Positions 43,372 through 53,533 of a stretch of 64,000 nt of DNA are shown piece by piece. The notes under the pieces were generated by a model that made no database searches, had not been told where the DNA came from, and was given only the letters and a program-made list of their open reading frames with translations. The stretch covers positions 372,001 to 436,000 of the forward strand of contig NZ_CP023692.1 of NCBI RefSeq assembly GCF_008704935.1, written 5' to 3'. A program made the translations under genes and the position numbers. The stretch is from Streptomyces vinaceus. Its GTDB lineage: Bacteria > Actinomycetota > Actinomycetes > Streptomycetales > Streptomycetaceae. How positions within the stretch are numbered: position 1 is the first letter of the stretch; the number at the start of each line of letters is the position of its first letter.

Positions 43372-46107
43372 GTGTTCCCCTCTCGTGTCCGTTCCGTCCG
43401 CCGGGAGGCCCGGGTCCTGGCCGTGCTCGGCCTCCTGGGCGCCCTCGTCGCCGGTGCTCCCGCCGCGGCCCCCTCCCCCCGGGCGGCGCACGTACGGGCG
43501 GTGACCGACGTCCCCGCGACGCCGGGAAGCACCACGCCCCTGTCCGCGTACGCCATCCGCTCGACGGCCGAGGTCCCGGACGCGGCGGCCCTCGTCTCCG
43601 CACCGGACTACCGGACGGCCGGCTGGCACCCGGCGGGGTCCCGCTCCACCGTGCTCGCCGCCCTGGTCGCGGACGGCACCCATCCCGACCCGTTCCACTC
43701 CACCGATCAGCAGCGCATCCCGGCCGCCGCATTCACCGTGCCGTGGTGGTTCCGCGCCGAGTTCACCGTGGCCGACACCTCCGCGCGCACGTACCTGGAC
43801 TTCAGCGGGGTCGTCTCCGCGGCGGACGTGTTCGTCAACGGGGAGCAGGTCGCCACGGCGTCCACGGTCGCCGGCGCGTACACCCACCACGAGCTCGACG
43901 TCACCGCTCTGGTGCGGGCCGGTGCCAACGCGGTGGCCTTCCGGATCAAGCCCAACGACCCCCGCAAGAACCTCACCATGGGCTGGCTCGACTGGTTGCA
44001 GCCGCCGCCGGACGCGAACATGGGCATCGTCCGCGATGTCCTCGTACGGCGCGGCGGTCCCGTCGCCCTGCGCGACGCGCACGTCGTGACCGGCCTGGCG
44101 CTGCCCTCCCTCGCCTCCGCCGACCTGACCGTCAAGGCCAAGGTCCGCAACGAGACGGCCGGAGCCGTCACCGCCGCCGTCTCCGGCACCATCGGGCCGG
44201 GGATCGCCTTCCACCGGGACGTGCCCCTGGGCCCCCACGAGACGAAGACGGTGGTCTTCGCCCCGGCCGACACCCCGCAACTGCGCCTCGACCGGCCGCG
44301 GGTGTGGTGGCCCGCCGGCATGGGTGCGCAGGAGCTGTACGAGCTCGACCTGTCCGTCGCGGTCTCCGGTGCCGGCGTCTGCGACCGGGTCCGCCACGGC
44401 TTCGGGGTCCGCAGCGTGCGGGCACCTCTGAACAAGGACGGCGCCCGTCAGTACTCGGTCAACGGCCGGCCGCTGCTCGTCCGGGGCGCCGGCTGGTCCC
44501 CCGACGAGCTGCTGCGCTGGGACGCCACCTACACGGAGGACCGGCTCGCCTACGCACGGGACCTCGGTCTCAACACCCTGCGCCTGGAAGGGCACCTCGA
44601 ACACGACGAGTTCTTCGACCTCGCCGACCGGTACGGGATCCTCACCCTGCCCGGCTGGCAGTGCTGCACCAAATGGGAGGGCGAGGTCAACGGCACGGAG
44701 GCCGGGGAGAGCTGGACGGCGGCCGACCACCCCGTCGCCAGGGCCTCCATGGCGGCCGAGGCCGCGCGCCTGCGCGATCACCCCAGCGTCATCTCCTTCC
44801 TCATCGGCAGCGATTTCGCCCCCGACGCGGAGATCGAGAAGGGCTACGTCGACGCCCTGGAGGCCGCCGACTGGCCGACCCCGGTGATCGCCGCCGCCTC
44901 CGCCAAGTCGGCGCCGCTGACCGGGGCCTCGGGGATGCGGATGCCCGGCCCCTACGAGTGGGTGCCGCCGGGCTACTGGTACGACAAGCGGGAGGGCGGG
45001 GCGACCGGCTTCAACTCCGAGACCAGCGCGGGCCCCGACGTCCCCACCCTCGACACGCTGCGCCGCATGATGTCGCCGGCCGAGCTGACCTCCCTCTGGA
45101 AGGACCCGGCCGCGCCGCAGTACCACCGCTCGCCGTCGCGTACGTACGCCACCCTCAAGGTGTACGACGACGCGCTGAGCGGCCGGTACGGGGCGCCCGC
45201 CGGCCTGGAGGACTACGTCGCCAAGGCACAGCTCGCCCAGTACGAGAACGTCCGCGCGCAGTTCGAGGCGTACGGACGCAACGCCACCGACGCGTCGAAG
45301 CCCTCGACGGGGCTGATCTACTGGATGTTCAACAGCGGCTGGACCTCGCTGCACTGGCAGCTCGTGGACCGCTACCTCGACCAGAACGGCGCCTACTTCG
45401 GCGCGAAGAAGGCGAACGAGCCCCTGCACATCCAGTACTCGTACGACGACCGGACGGTGGCCGTCGTCAACCGCCGTACGGCGGCGGCCTCGGGACTGAC
45501 CGCGCGGGTCTCCCTCTTCAACACCGACGGGACGCGGAAGTACGACCGGACCGTGACGGGCCTCGGGGTCGGCGGGGACGGCGCGAGGACGATCGCGCTG
45601 ACCGTCCCGGCGTCGGTGGAAGGCCTGTCGACCACCTACCTCGCGCGGCTGCTCCTGACGGACGCCGACGGGCGGGAGGTGAGCCGCAACGTGTACTGGC
45701 TCTCCACGCGCCCCGACGTCCTCGACTACACCGAGAGCAACTGGTACATCACGCCCACCACGGCCTACGCCGATCTCACCGGACTGCGCTCCATGGCGCA
45801 GGCTTCCGTCTCCGCCACGGCGACGACGCGCGCCGGCGACGACGCGCCGGCGACCTCCACGACGGTCGTCACCGTACGCAACACCGGTACCGGAAACACC
45901 CCGGCCCTGCTCACCGACCTCCACCTGGTCGACGGGAAGGACACCCCGGTCCTGCCCGTCCGGTGGTCCGACAACCAGATCAGCCTGTGGCCCGGCGAGT
46001 CGGCCACCCTGACGGCGACCTACCGCACCGCGGACCTGCACGGCTCCGCGCCCAGGATCCGGATCTCCGGCTGGAACACCCCGAAGGCCACGGTCCCGGC
46101 CGCCTGA
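43372..46107 (+). CDS. Secreted GH2 exo-beta-D-glucosaminidase-like enzyme
   Basis: 911 aa, GTG with CGGAG upstream. Signal peptide ARVLAVLGLLGALVAGAPAA. Domains: GH2 sugar-binding jelly roll (about 70-225; VPWWFRAEFTV, DFSGVVSAADVFVNGEQVAT), immunoglobulin-like domain (about 235-345), TIM barrel (about 350-670) and further beta domains to the C-terminus. Acid/base Asp481 in LIGSDFAPD and nucleophile Glu550 in FNSETSAGPD match the CsxA-type exo-chitosanases of Amycolatopsis and Streptomyces, where an Asp replaces the usual Glu. It would release glucosamine from chitosan ends outside the cell, complementing the GH18 and GH20 enzymes of the window. Confidence 0.9.
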   Translation: MFPSRVRSVRREARVLAVLGLLGALVAGAPAAAPSPRAAHVRAVTDVPATPGSTTPLSAYAIRSTAEVPDAAALVSAPDYRTAGWHPAGSRSTVLAALVADGTHPDPFHSTDQQRIPAAAFTVPWWFRAEFTVADTSARTYLDFSGVVSAADVFVNGEQVATASTVAGAYTHHELDVTALVRAGANAVAFRIKPNDPRKNLTMGWLDWLQPPPDANMGIVRDVLVRRGGPVALRDAHVVTGLALPSLASADLTVKAKVRNETAGAVTAAVSGTIGPGIAFHRDVPLGPHETKTVVFAPADTPQLRLDRPRVWWPAGMGAQELYELDLSVAVSGAGVCDRVRHGFGVRSVRAPLNKDGARQYSVNGRPLLVRGAGWSPDELLRWDATYTEDRLAYARDLGLNTLRLEGHLEHDEFFDLADRYGILTLPGWQCCTKWEGEVNGTEAGESWTAADHPVARASMAAEAARLRDHPSVISFLIGSDFAPDAEIEKGYVDALEAADWPTPVIAAASAKSAPLTGASGMRMPGPYEWVPPGYWYDKREGGATGFNSETSAGPDVPTLDTLRRMMSPAELTSLWKDPAAPQYHRSPSRTYATLKVYDDALSGRYGAPAGLEDYVAKAQLAQYENVRAQFEAYGRNATDASKPSTGLIYWMFNSGWTSLHWQLVDRYLDQNGAYFGAKKANEPLHIQYSYDDRTVAVVNRRTAAASGLTARVSLFNTDGTRKYDRTVTGLGVGGDGARTIALTVPASVEGLSTTYLARLLLTDADGREVSRNVYWLSTRPDVLDYTESNWYITPTTAYADLTGLRSMAQASVSATATTRAGDDAPATSTTVVTVRNTGTGNTPALLTDLHLVDGKDTPVLPVRWSDNQISLWPGESATLTATYRTADLHGSAPRIRISGWNTPKATVPAA

Positions 46108-46221
46108 CACCCGCCCGCCTGCACGGGGGGCCCGGGCGATGGGGCAGGATGGCAACCCGTTCCGGAATGCGTACACGCGCCCGAACGCGGCTCCACGCAC
46201 GACAAACTGACAGGTGACAAG

Positions 46222-46302
46222 GTGACGACACACCTCATACGACGGTCCGCGCGGCCCGTCGCCGCTCCCCCGGTCCGGCGCCGAGCGGAGGGCGTCCGTT
46301 GA
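46222..46302 (+). CDS. Possible 26-aa leader peptide coupled to the MscS gene
   Basis: GTG-initiated frame, MTTHLIRRSARPVAAPPVRR then RAEGVR, with its TGA overlapping the TTG start of the channel gene as TTGA. AAGG-type sequence precedes the GTG. It is short, Arg/Pro-rich and could arise by chance; if real it would couple translation of the downstream gene. Confidence 0.25.
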   Translation: MTTHLIRRSARPVAAPPVRRRAEGVR

Positions 46303-47405
46303 ACCGGGAACTCCTCGTGCACGACTGGCTAGTGGCCGGGATCGCGCTGGCCGCGGGCGCCCTGGCCGGACTGCTGCTGCGGGCCCTGATGCGCTGGCTC
46401 GGCCGGCACGCCGAGCGGACGCGGTGGACCGGGGACGACGTCATCGTCGACGCGCTGCGCACCCTGGCCCCCTGGGCGGCCGTCATCGCCGGCGTCGCGG
46501 TGGCCGCCTCCACCCTGCCGCTCACCGCGCGGGTGCTGGGGTTCGTCAACCAGTCCCTGACCGCCGTGCTCATCCTCATCGCCACGATCAGCGCGGCCCG
46601 GGTCGTCGCGGGGCTCGTGCAGTCGGTGGCGGGCGCGCGGACCGGCGTGGCCGGATCGGCGTCCATCTTCGTCAACATCACGCGGATCGTGGTCCTCGTG
46701 ATGGGGGTGCTCGTCGCGCTCGAAACGGTGGGCGTGTCCATCGCGCCGCTGGTCACAGCCCTCGGCGTCGGCGGTCTGGCGGTGGCCCTGGCCTTGCAGG
46801 ACACCCTCGCCAACCTCTTCGCGGGCGTCCACATCCTCGCCTCGAAGACCGTGCAGCCCGGTGACTACATCCGCCTCACCAGTGGGGAGGAGGGGTACGT
46901 CGTCGACATCAACTGGCGCAACACCGTGGTCCGCAACCTGTCGAACAACCTGGTGATCATCCCCAACAACCGGCTCGCGCGGACCAACATGACCAACTTC
47001 ACCCAGCCCGAGCAGCAGTTGTCGATCCTGGTCCAGGTGGGCGTGGGCTACGAGAGCGATCTGGAACACGTGGAGCGGGTGACCCTCGACGTGGTCGACA
47101 GCGTGATGGCCGACATCAACGGCGCGGTCCCCGACCACGAGGGCAAGGTCCGCTTCCACACGTTCGCGGATTCCAGGATCAACTTCACGGTGATCCTGGG
47201 GGTCGGCGAGTTCAGCGACCAGTACCGGATCAAGCACGAGTTCATCAAGCGCCTGCACCGGCGGTTCCGGGCGGAGGGCATCTCCATCCCCGCGCCCACC
47301 CGGACCGTCGCGCTCCACCACGAGGGCGCCGACGCTCCGGTGCTCCCCCCGGTTCCGCACCAGCGCGAGGCCCCGCCGCGTTCGCCCGCCACCACCACGC
47401 ACTGA
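46299..47405 (+). CDS. Mechanosensitive ion channel (MscS family)
   Basis: 368 aa from a TTG start with GGAGGG 8 nt upstream. Four membrane helices (about 10-32, 58-80, 88-108, 128-150), then the pore helix ALGVGGLAVALALQDTLANL, then FAGVHILASKTVQPGDYIRL of the beta domain and a C-terminal alpha/beta vestibule (about 250-340). It is larger than E. coli MscS because of an additional N-terminal helix and a Pro-rich tail. Osmotic safety valve of the plasma membrane. Confidence 0.92.
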   Translation: MNRELLVHDWLVAGIALAAGALAGLLLRALMRWLGRHAERTRWTGDDVIVDALRTLAPWAAVIAGVAVAASTLPLTARVLGFVNQSLTAVLILIATISAARVVAGLVQSVAGARTGVAGSASIFVNITRIVVLVMGVLVALETVGVSIAPLVTALGVGGLAVALALQDTLANLFAGVHILASKTVQPGDYIRLTSGEEGYVVDINWRNTVVRNLSNNLVIIPNNRLARTNMTNFTQPEQQLSILVQVGVGYESDLEHVERVTLDVVDSVMADINGAVPDHEGKVRFHTFADSRINFTVILGVGEFSDQYRIKHEFIKRLHRRFRAEGISIPAPTRTVALHHEGADAPVLPPVPHQREAPPRSPATTTH

Positions 47406-47414
47406 CCCGGTCCC

Positions 47415-47990
47415 TTACGGGTGGTACAGCTCCTCGGCGCGGGCCAGGTCGACGGCGCCGTCCCGCGGCAGGTGGAGGAAGTGCTCCACCTGCCACGCCT
47501 GGGCGCGGTCGGCCTGGCGGTTGGCGGTGGCCACCCAGGGCGGGTAGACACGGAAGCCCCGCTTCCCCCCGGCGCCCTCCACCGATACGACTCCGTGCCG
47601 GCGCAGGGCGTCCACCGGGAGGACGAACTGGCCGAAGCCGTGGTCGTCGTGGCAGCTGATCACGACCAGGTCGACGCCGTCCGCGGTGTCGAAGGGCCGG
47701 ATCGGTCCCTGCTCCGACCGGATCCACACCGTGACGAACTGGCCGGCCTTGGTGGGCGTCGTCTTGCCCGAGCGGAAGCGCACGGCACGCCCGTCCACGG
47801 TGAACGCGTGCGCGGCGTACGCGCCGCCCTCGGCCTCGGGAACCGGTTGCGAGCAGACGAACCCGCACGGGTCGTAGACGCGTGACTTCGCCGCGAGGAG
47901 GTCGCCGGGCAGGCGGACGGCGTCCGGCCAGGGTTCGGGGCCGACGGGGCCGGGGCGGGTGTCGGCGGAGCGCTCGCGGTGGTTCTGCAT
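47415..47990 (-). CDS. MepB-family protein
   Basis: 191 aa, ATG. Signature segments of MepB: VYDPCGFVCSQPVPEAEGGA, VRFRSGKTTPTKAGQFVTVW, GQFVLPVDALRRHGVVS, KRGFRVYPPWVATANRQADR. MepB genes were first seen beside the staphylococcal MepRA efflux system and are found alone in many bacteria; the fold is predicted to be nuclease- or nucleotide-binding-like, without proven function. It is soluble. Converges on the MscS gene (9 nt between stops). Confidence 0.88.
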   Translation of the reverse strand: MQNHRERSADTRPGPVGPEPWPDAVRLPGDLLAAKSRVYDPCGFVCSQPVPEAEGGAYAAHAFTVDGRAVRFRSGKTTPTKAGQFVTVWIRSEQGPIRPFDTADGVDLVVISCHDDHGFGQFVLPVDALRRHGVVSVEGAGGKRGFRVYPPWVATANRQADRAQAWQVEHFLHLPRDGAVDLARAEELYHP

Positions 47991-48086
47991 ACGGCAACCC
48001 TGTCACGGGTCGGTGACCTCTTACGGATCCGTGACGTGCGGCCGGGAGAGCGCCTGTCGGGGCGGCCCCGGGCATAGCGTCGGATC

Positions 48087-49085
48087 ATGCGCGTACTTGT
48101 GACTGGAGGAGCGGGCTTCATCGGCTCGCACGTCGTCGCCGAGCTGGCCCGCCGCGGCCACGACCCGGTGGTCTTCGATCTCGCGGAGGACGGAAGGGAC
48201 GTACGGGATCCCGGCCAGGTGCGGGACGCCCTGGCCGGGATCGACGCGGTCTGCCACCAGGCGGCCAAGGTCGGCCTGGGCAAGGACTTCGGCGACGCGC
48301 CGGCGTACGTGTCGGCCAACGGCCTCGGCACGGCGGTCCTGCTGGCCGAGATGGCCGGGGCGGGGGTGCGCAGGCTGCTCCTCGCCGGATCGATGGTCGT
48401 CTACGGCGAGGGGCGGTACGCGTGCGCCGCGCACGGCGTGGTCCGGCCCGGCCCGCGCGCCGAGGCCGATCTGGCGGCGGGCCGGTTCGAGCCGCGCTGC
48501 CCGCGCTGCGGCGCCGAGCTGGCGCCCGGCCTGGTCGGGGAGGACGCCCCGATGGATCCGCGGAACGTCTACGCCACCACCAAACTGGAACAGGAGCACC
48601 TCGCGGCCTCGTGGGCGCGGGCCACCGGCGGCTCCGCGATCTCGCTGCGCTACCACAACGTGTACGGGCCGGGGATGCCGCGCGACACCCCGTACGCGGG
48701 GGTCGCCGCGCTGTTCCGTTCCGCGCTGGCGCGGGGCGAGGCGCCGCGCGTCTTCGAGGACGGCGGCCAGCGGCGGGACTTCGTCCACGTACGGGACGTG
48801 GCCGTGGCCAACGCCGTGGCACTGGAGTCCCTGGCCGGCTCGCCCGACGGGTTCACCGCGTACAACGTCGGCAGCGGCGATCCGCGGACCGTCGGCGACA
48901 TGGCCAAGGCGCTGGCCGCCGCCTGCGGGGGCCCGGACCCGGTGGTCACCGGCGAGTACCGGCTGGGCGACGTCCGGCACATCACCGCCGACTCCGCGCG
49001 ACTGCGCCGGGACCTGGACTGGCGGCCCGCGGTGCCGTTCACCGCCGGCATGGCGGAGCTGGCCACGGGGGCGGAAGCCCGTTAG
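48087..49085 (+). CDS. NAD-dependent epimerase/dehydratase with CPRC insertion
   Basis: 332 aa, ATG. Extended SDR: nucleotide motif TGGAGFIGSHV, Ser/Tyr/Lys triad with AGSMVVYG and YATTK (Tyr162, Lys166), and YHNVYGPGMPRDTPY for the sugar site. Between strands 5 and 6 there is an insertion of about 45 residues (108-152) containing CAAHG and CPRCG, which looks like a rudimentary zinc site not usual in UDP-glucose 4-epimerases. Probable NDP-sugar epimerase or dehydratase feeding glycosylation; the neighbouring glycosyltransferase cluster is a plausible consumer. Confidence 0.88.
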   Translation: MRVLVTGGAGFIGSHVVAELARRGHDPVVFDLAEDGRDVRDPGQVRDALAGIDAVCHQAAKVGLGKDFGDAPAYVSANGLGTAVLLAEMAGAGVRRLLLAGSMVVYGEGRYACAAHGVVRPGPRAEADLAAGRFEPRCPRCGAELAPGLVGEDAPMDPRNVYATTKLEQEHLAASWARATGGSAISLRYHNVYGPGMPRDTPYAGVAALFRSALARGEAPRVFEDGGQRRDFVHVRDVAVANAVALESLAGSPDGFTAYNVGSGDPRTVGDMAKALAAACGGPDPVVTGEYRLGDVRHITADSARLRRDLDWRPAVPFTAGMAELATGAEAR

Positions 49086-49136
49086 CGGGTCTCCGCCCCC
49101 GTGGCCCCGGCCGCCCGAGGCCGCGGTGACCTGCCG

Positions 49137-50244
49137 TCAGGCGGGCGCCGGGAGGGTCAGTTCGAAGCGGCAGCCGCCGGTGACGTTGCGGACGTGCGCG
49201 TGCCCGTCGTGCGCCTCGACGATGCCCCGGACGATCGCCAGGCCCAGGCCCGCGCCCCCCGGAGGCGTCCGGGCCTGGGTGCCGCGCCAGCCGGTGTCGA
49301 ACACGCGCGTCAGGTCCTCCTCGGGGATCCCGCCGCAGGCGTCGGTGACGGACAGCACCACCGTGCCCTCGCGGGCTTCGGCGGCGATCGCGACCGTACC
49401 GTCGGCCGGAGTGTGGCGGATGGCGTTGACCAGCAGGTTCGACAGGACGCGGGTCATTTCCTTGCCGTCCACCTCGACCGGGAGGGACGCGGTCCCGTCG
49501 CCGACCAGCCGTACGCCGTGCTCGCGGGCGAGGGCGTCGGTGCCGGCCAGGGCGTCGCCGACGAGGTCGTAGAGGTTCAGCCGGGTGGGGCTGAGGCTGA
49601 GGGCGCCCGCGTGGATGCGCGAGAGCTCGAAGAGGTCCCCGACCATGGAGTTGAGGCGGTCGACCTCGGTGCGCATCTGCCGGTGGTAGCGGGCGGGGTC
49701 GGCGGCCACGCCGTCCTCCAGCGCCTCCGACATGGCGCGCAGCCCGGCGAGCGGTGTGCGCAGGTCGTGCGAGATCCAGGCGACGAGCTCGCGCCGCGAG
49801 GTCTCCAGAGCCCGCTCGCGCTCCCGGGAGGCGGTCAGGCGTTCGCCGGTCAGGGCCAGTTCCCGGCTGAGCGCGGCGAGTTCGGCGGGCGCGGGGACGC
49901 TCGGCGTGGTGAAGGTGCCCTCCTCGCCGAAGGCGCGGGCGGCCTCGACGAGCTCGCGGCAGCGCATCACGACCTGCCGGCCGAGCAGCAGGGCGGTGCC
50001 CAGCGAGACGACGGCGGCCACCGCGACGACCACCGTCACCGCCGTGAGGTCGTGGGAGGACAGGAACATCGCCCAGGCCACGGCGAGCGTCCCGGCGAGC
50101 ATCGCGAGCACGGCGACGGCGGTCACGACGGCGAGGGAGACGGCGACGCTGCGCCGCCGCACCATCCGCAGGGCGACCGCGCCGAGCGCTCCGGCGCCGC
50201 CCGCGCCGAGCAGCGCGTACAGGGCGATCAGCAGCAGGTCCTGT

Positions 50245-50258
<14 letters not shown>
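49137..50258 (-). CDS. Sensor histidine kinase (HisKA, OmpR-partner type)
   Basis: 373 aa, ATG. Three N-terminal membrane helices (about 9-30, 38-63, 72-93) with little extracellular sequence, a HAMP-like or linker region, then the HisKA domain with WISHDLRTPLAGL (His164) and a HATPase domain with SNLLVNAIRHTPADG, TDACGGIPEED and GAGLGLAIVRGIVEAHDG. A small loop suggests sensing within the membrane. It overlaps the response regulator by 14 nt and is presumably its partner. Confidence 0.95.
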
Positions 50259-51078
<820 letters not shown>

Positions 51079-51200
51079 GGCCACAGCCTGACATCCGCGC
51101 CGGCCCTCGTGTACGCCACCTCCCCCGATCAGGCACGACGTCCGCGTTTCGTAAGGAGTGAAAGGCCCTGCCGTCGGCGCCCGCTTCCTACGGTGGGGAG

Positions 51201-51917
51201 GTGACTGATTCTGCTGGTGTGCCGCCCCGGGCGGACCTCGTACTGCCGTGCCTCGACGAGGCGGAGGCGCTGCCCTGGGTGCTGGCGCGGGTGCCGGCCG
51301 GGTGGCGGGCCATCGTCGTGGACAACGGCTCCACCGACGGCTCCGCCGACCTCGCGCGCGGCCTGGGCGCGACCGTGGTGCGCGAACCCGTACGCGGCTT
51401 CGGCGCGGCCTGCCATGCCGGGCTGCTGGCCGCGCGCGCCGACCTCGTCTGCTTCTGCGACTGCGACGCCTCCATGGACCCCTCCCTGCTCGCCCCCATG
51501 GCGGCGCGGGTCGAGGCCGGCGAGGCCGACCTGCTGCTCGGCCGGCGCCGCCCGCAGGGACGCGGCGCCTGGCCCGCCCACGCCCGCGCCGGGAACCTCG
51601 CGCTGGCGCGCATGCTGCGCCGGCGTACGGGGCTGCGGCTGCACGACCTCGGCCCGATGCGGGTCGCGCGCCGCGAGGCACTGCTGGGCCTGGACCTGAC
51701 CGACCGGCGCAGCGGCTACCCGCTGCAGATGGTCGTACGGGCCGCCGACGCGGGCTGGCGGGTGGCCGAGACGGACGTGCCGTACCTGCCGCGCGCCGGC
51801 AGGTCGAAGGTCACCGGAACGTGGCGGGGCACCTGGCAGGCGGTGCGGGACATGCGGCGGGTGCTGGCCGAGACCCCCGGCACCCGCACCGCCGCGGCGG
51901 GCGGGGTCCGCGCATGA
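51201..51917 (+). CDS. Family 2 glycosyltransferase
   Basis: 238 aa, GTG start with GGGGAGG about 3 nt upstream. GT-A fold: DLVLPCLDEAEALPWVL, IVVDNGSTDGSADLA and the metal-binding region VCFCDCDASMDPSLL. Soluble, DPM-synthase-like size. It heads a tightly coupled operon: its stop overlaps the next start (ATGA). Probably transfers a sugar to a lipid carrier or small acceptor. Confidence 0.92.
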   Translation: MTDSAGVPPRADLVLPCLDEAEALPWVLARVPAGWRAIVVDNGSTDGSADLARGLGATVVREPVRGFGAACHAGLLAARADLVCFCDCDASMDPSLLAPMAARVEAGEADLLLGRRRPQGRGAWPAHARAGNLALARMLRRRTGLRLHDLGPMRVARREALLGLDLTDRRSGYPLQMVVRAADAGWRVAETDVPYLPRAGRSKVTGTWRGTWQAVRDMRRVLAETPGTRTAAAGGVRA

Positions 51918-52579
51918 GCACGTACCGCAGCGAGCACCCGGCCGTCCGCGGCGGTGACGCCGGCACGCTCGTCGTCGTAGCCAAGGCGCCGGTGCCGGGC
52001 CGGGTCAAGACCCGGCTGACCCCGCACTTCACCCCGCAGCAGGCCGCCGCGCTGGCCCGCGCCGCGCTCCAGGACACCCTGGACGCCGTCCTCGCCACAC
52101 CGGCGGGGCGCCGCGTCCTCTATCTGGACGGGGCGCCGGGGCGCTGGCTGCCCGAGGGCGTCGAGGTGGTCCCGCAGTGCGCGGGCGGCCTCGACGTCCG
52201 GCTGGCGGCCGCGTTCACCCTGTACGAGGGTCCCGCGCTGCTGATCGGCATGGACACCCCGCAGGTCACCCCTGCACTCCTCGCCCAGGGACTCGACTTC
52301 GCCGGGACCGACTCCTGGTTCGGCCCGGCCCTCGACGGTGGCTTCTGGGCCCTGGGGCTCGCCGAGCCGGACCCCGCGCTCCTGCTGGGCGTGCCCATGT
52401 CCGTCCCGCACACCGGGGCGGTGCAGCGGCAGCGGCTGACCGCGTCGGGCCTGGCCGTACGGGACCTCCCGGCGCTGTGCGACGTCGACACCCCGGACGA
52501 CGCGTCGCTGGTCGCCGGGTCGGCGCCCGGGACCCGGTTCGCCGCCCTGTACGCCGAGCTCCGCGCGGCCGTACGGTGA
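51914..52579 (+). CDS. DUF2064 (TIGR04282-type) nucleotidyl/glycosyltransferase-like protein
   Basis: 221 aa. The motif VVVAKAPVPGRVKTRLTPHF near the N-terminus and the LIGMDTPQVTPALLAQGLDF segment define the family, which has a GT-A-like fold related to MobA/cofactor guanylyltransferases. Its C-terminal FGPALDGGFWALGL is also conserved. Function unproven. Starts in the GT2 stop (ATGA) and ends in the methyltransferase start (GTGA), so all three are made in step. Confidence 0.92.
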   Translation: MSTYRSEHPAVRGGDAGTLVVVAKAPVPGRVKTRLTPHFTPQQAAALARAALQDTLDAVLATPAGRRVLYLDGAPGRWLPEGVEVVPQCAGGLDVRLAAAFTLYEGPALLIGMDTPQVTPALLAQGLDFAGTDSWFGPALDGGFWALGLAEPDPALLLGVPMSVPHTGAVQRQRLTASGLAVRDLPALCDVDTPDDASLVAGSAPGTRFAALYAELRAAVR

Positions 52580-53247
52580 CCGCGCGGACGACCGCGGCGC
52601 TCGCGGAACCCGCCGCCCGGGCCTGGCGGGCCGACCCGTACGCCGACGCCCTGCGCACCGGCCGGGGGCCGCTGTTCCTGCGCCGCAGCGACGGCTGGCT
52701 GCTGCCGCTGGAGGTGGAGCGCTGGTGCGCCGAGGCCGACGCGGCCGATGCCACCGTCCTGGCCCGCTGCGAGGGCCCGGTCCTGGACATAGGCTGCGGA
52801 CCGGGCCGCCTCGTCGCCGCCCTCGCCCGCCTCGGGCACCCCGCGCTGGGCGTGGACGTGACCCCGGAGGCGGTGGCCCGTACGGTGCGCACCGGCGGCA
52901 CTGCCCTGTGCCGGTCCGTGTTCGAACCGCTGCCCGGCGAGGGCCGCTGGGGCACGGTCCTGCTCATCGACGGGAACATCGGCATCGGCGGTGACCCCGG
53001 CGCGCTGCTGCGCCGGGCCGCCCGGCTCGCGGCCCCGGGCGGCACCCTGCTGGTCGAGGCGGTCCCGGTCGACGTCGACGAGCGGGTCGAGGTGCACGTC
53101 GAGGACGGCAGCGGGGGCCGTGGGGCCGCCTTCCCGTGGGCCCGGCTCGGTACCCGCGCGCTCCGTTCGCGGGCGGCGGACGCGGGCTGGACCCGGGCGG
53201 TGACCTGGTACGCGGCGGGCCGCGCCTTCGTACAACTGCGGCGCTGA
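52576..53247 (+). CDS. Class I SAM-dependent methyltransferase (cluster)
   Basis: 223 aa, GTG overlapping the upstream stop. Motif I VLDIGCGPGRLVAALARL, GVDVTPEAVARTV, and WGTVLLIDGNIGIGGDPGAL. The N-terminal FLRRSDGWLLPLEVERWCAE is typical of the methyltransferase accompanying GT2/DUF2064 genes. Its C-terminus contains the FVQLRR end and is followed by a strong hairpin. Target probably a product of the same cluster. Confidence 0.9.
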   Translation: MTARTTAALAEPAARAWRADPYADALRTGRGPLFLRRSDGWLLPLEVERWCAEADAADATVLARCEGPVLDIGCGPGRLVAALARLGHPALGVDVTPEAVARTVRTGGTALCRSVFEPLPGEGRWGTVLLIDGNIGIGGDPGALLRRAARLAAPGGTLLVEAVPVDVDERVEVHVEDGSGGRGAAFPWARLGTRALRSRAADAGWTRAVTWYAAGRAFVQLRR

Positions 53248-53265
53248 GCGCGCGCCCCGGCACGC

Positions 53266-53308
53266 ACGGCGAAGCGGCTGACGCGTTGCGCGTCAGCCGC
53301 TTCGCCGT
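53266..53308. terminator. 20-bp perfect hairpin after the methyltransferase
   Basis: Arms 53266-53285 and 53289-53308 pair over 20 bp with a 3-nt loop (stem core GGCGAAGCGGCTGACG). Before the insertions it would have separated two convergent gene sets and so probably worked both ways. The IS630-like element begins 33 nt downstream. Confidence 0.85.
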
Positions 53309-53340
53309 ACAACGACCCCGGACCCGGCCGTGATTCACGA

Positions 53341-53365
53341 CCTAGTGCCGTATCAGGCAACGTTC
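53341..53365. repeat. Left terminal inverted repeat of the IS630-like element
   Basis: Begins CCTAGTGCCGTATCAGGCAA; matches the reverse complement of 55176-55200 at 23 of 25 positions. Confidence 0.8.
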
Positions 53366-53533
53366 GCCCCGGCGAGGCGCGAGTGATGATCTTTGTGATA
53401 TTTTCGGCGTCGCCGTGCACCACTGCACATTCGAGGAGGTGAGACCGATCAACACTGTGACAGGTCGGGGCTCCCTCCTTTGCATGGTCTAGGGAGCGCC
53501 CGCACAAGGCATCCCGAAAGGCTTGAAACGCTA
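53366..53533. other. Upstream region of the passenger hydrolase
   Basis: AT-richer than the surroundings (GTGATGATCTTTGTGATATT). It contains a GAGGAG site followed by a possible 17-codon leader frame (53439-53492) and an inverted repeat GCTCCCT...AGGGAGC. The arrangement could be an attenuator, but could also be chance. Confidence 0.3.

Noticed and set aside
43291..46233. 980-codon frame antisense to the GH2 gene
   Set aside because: GC-rich shadow of the glucosaminidase-like gene.
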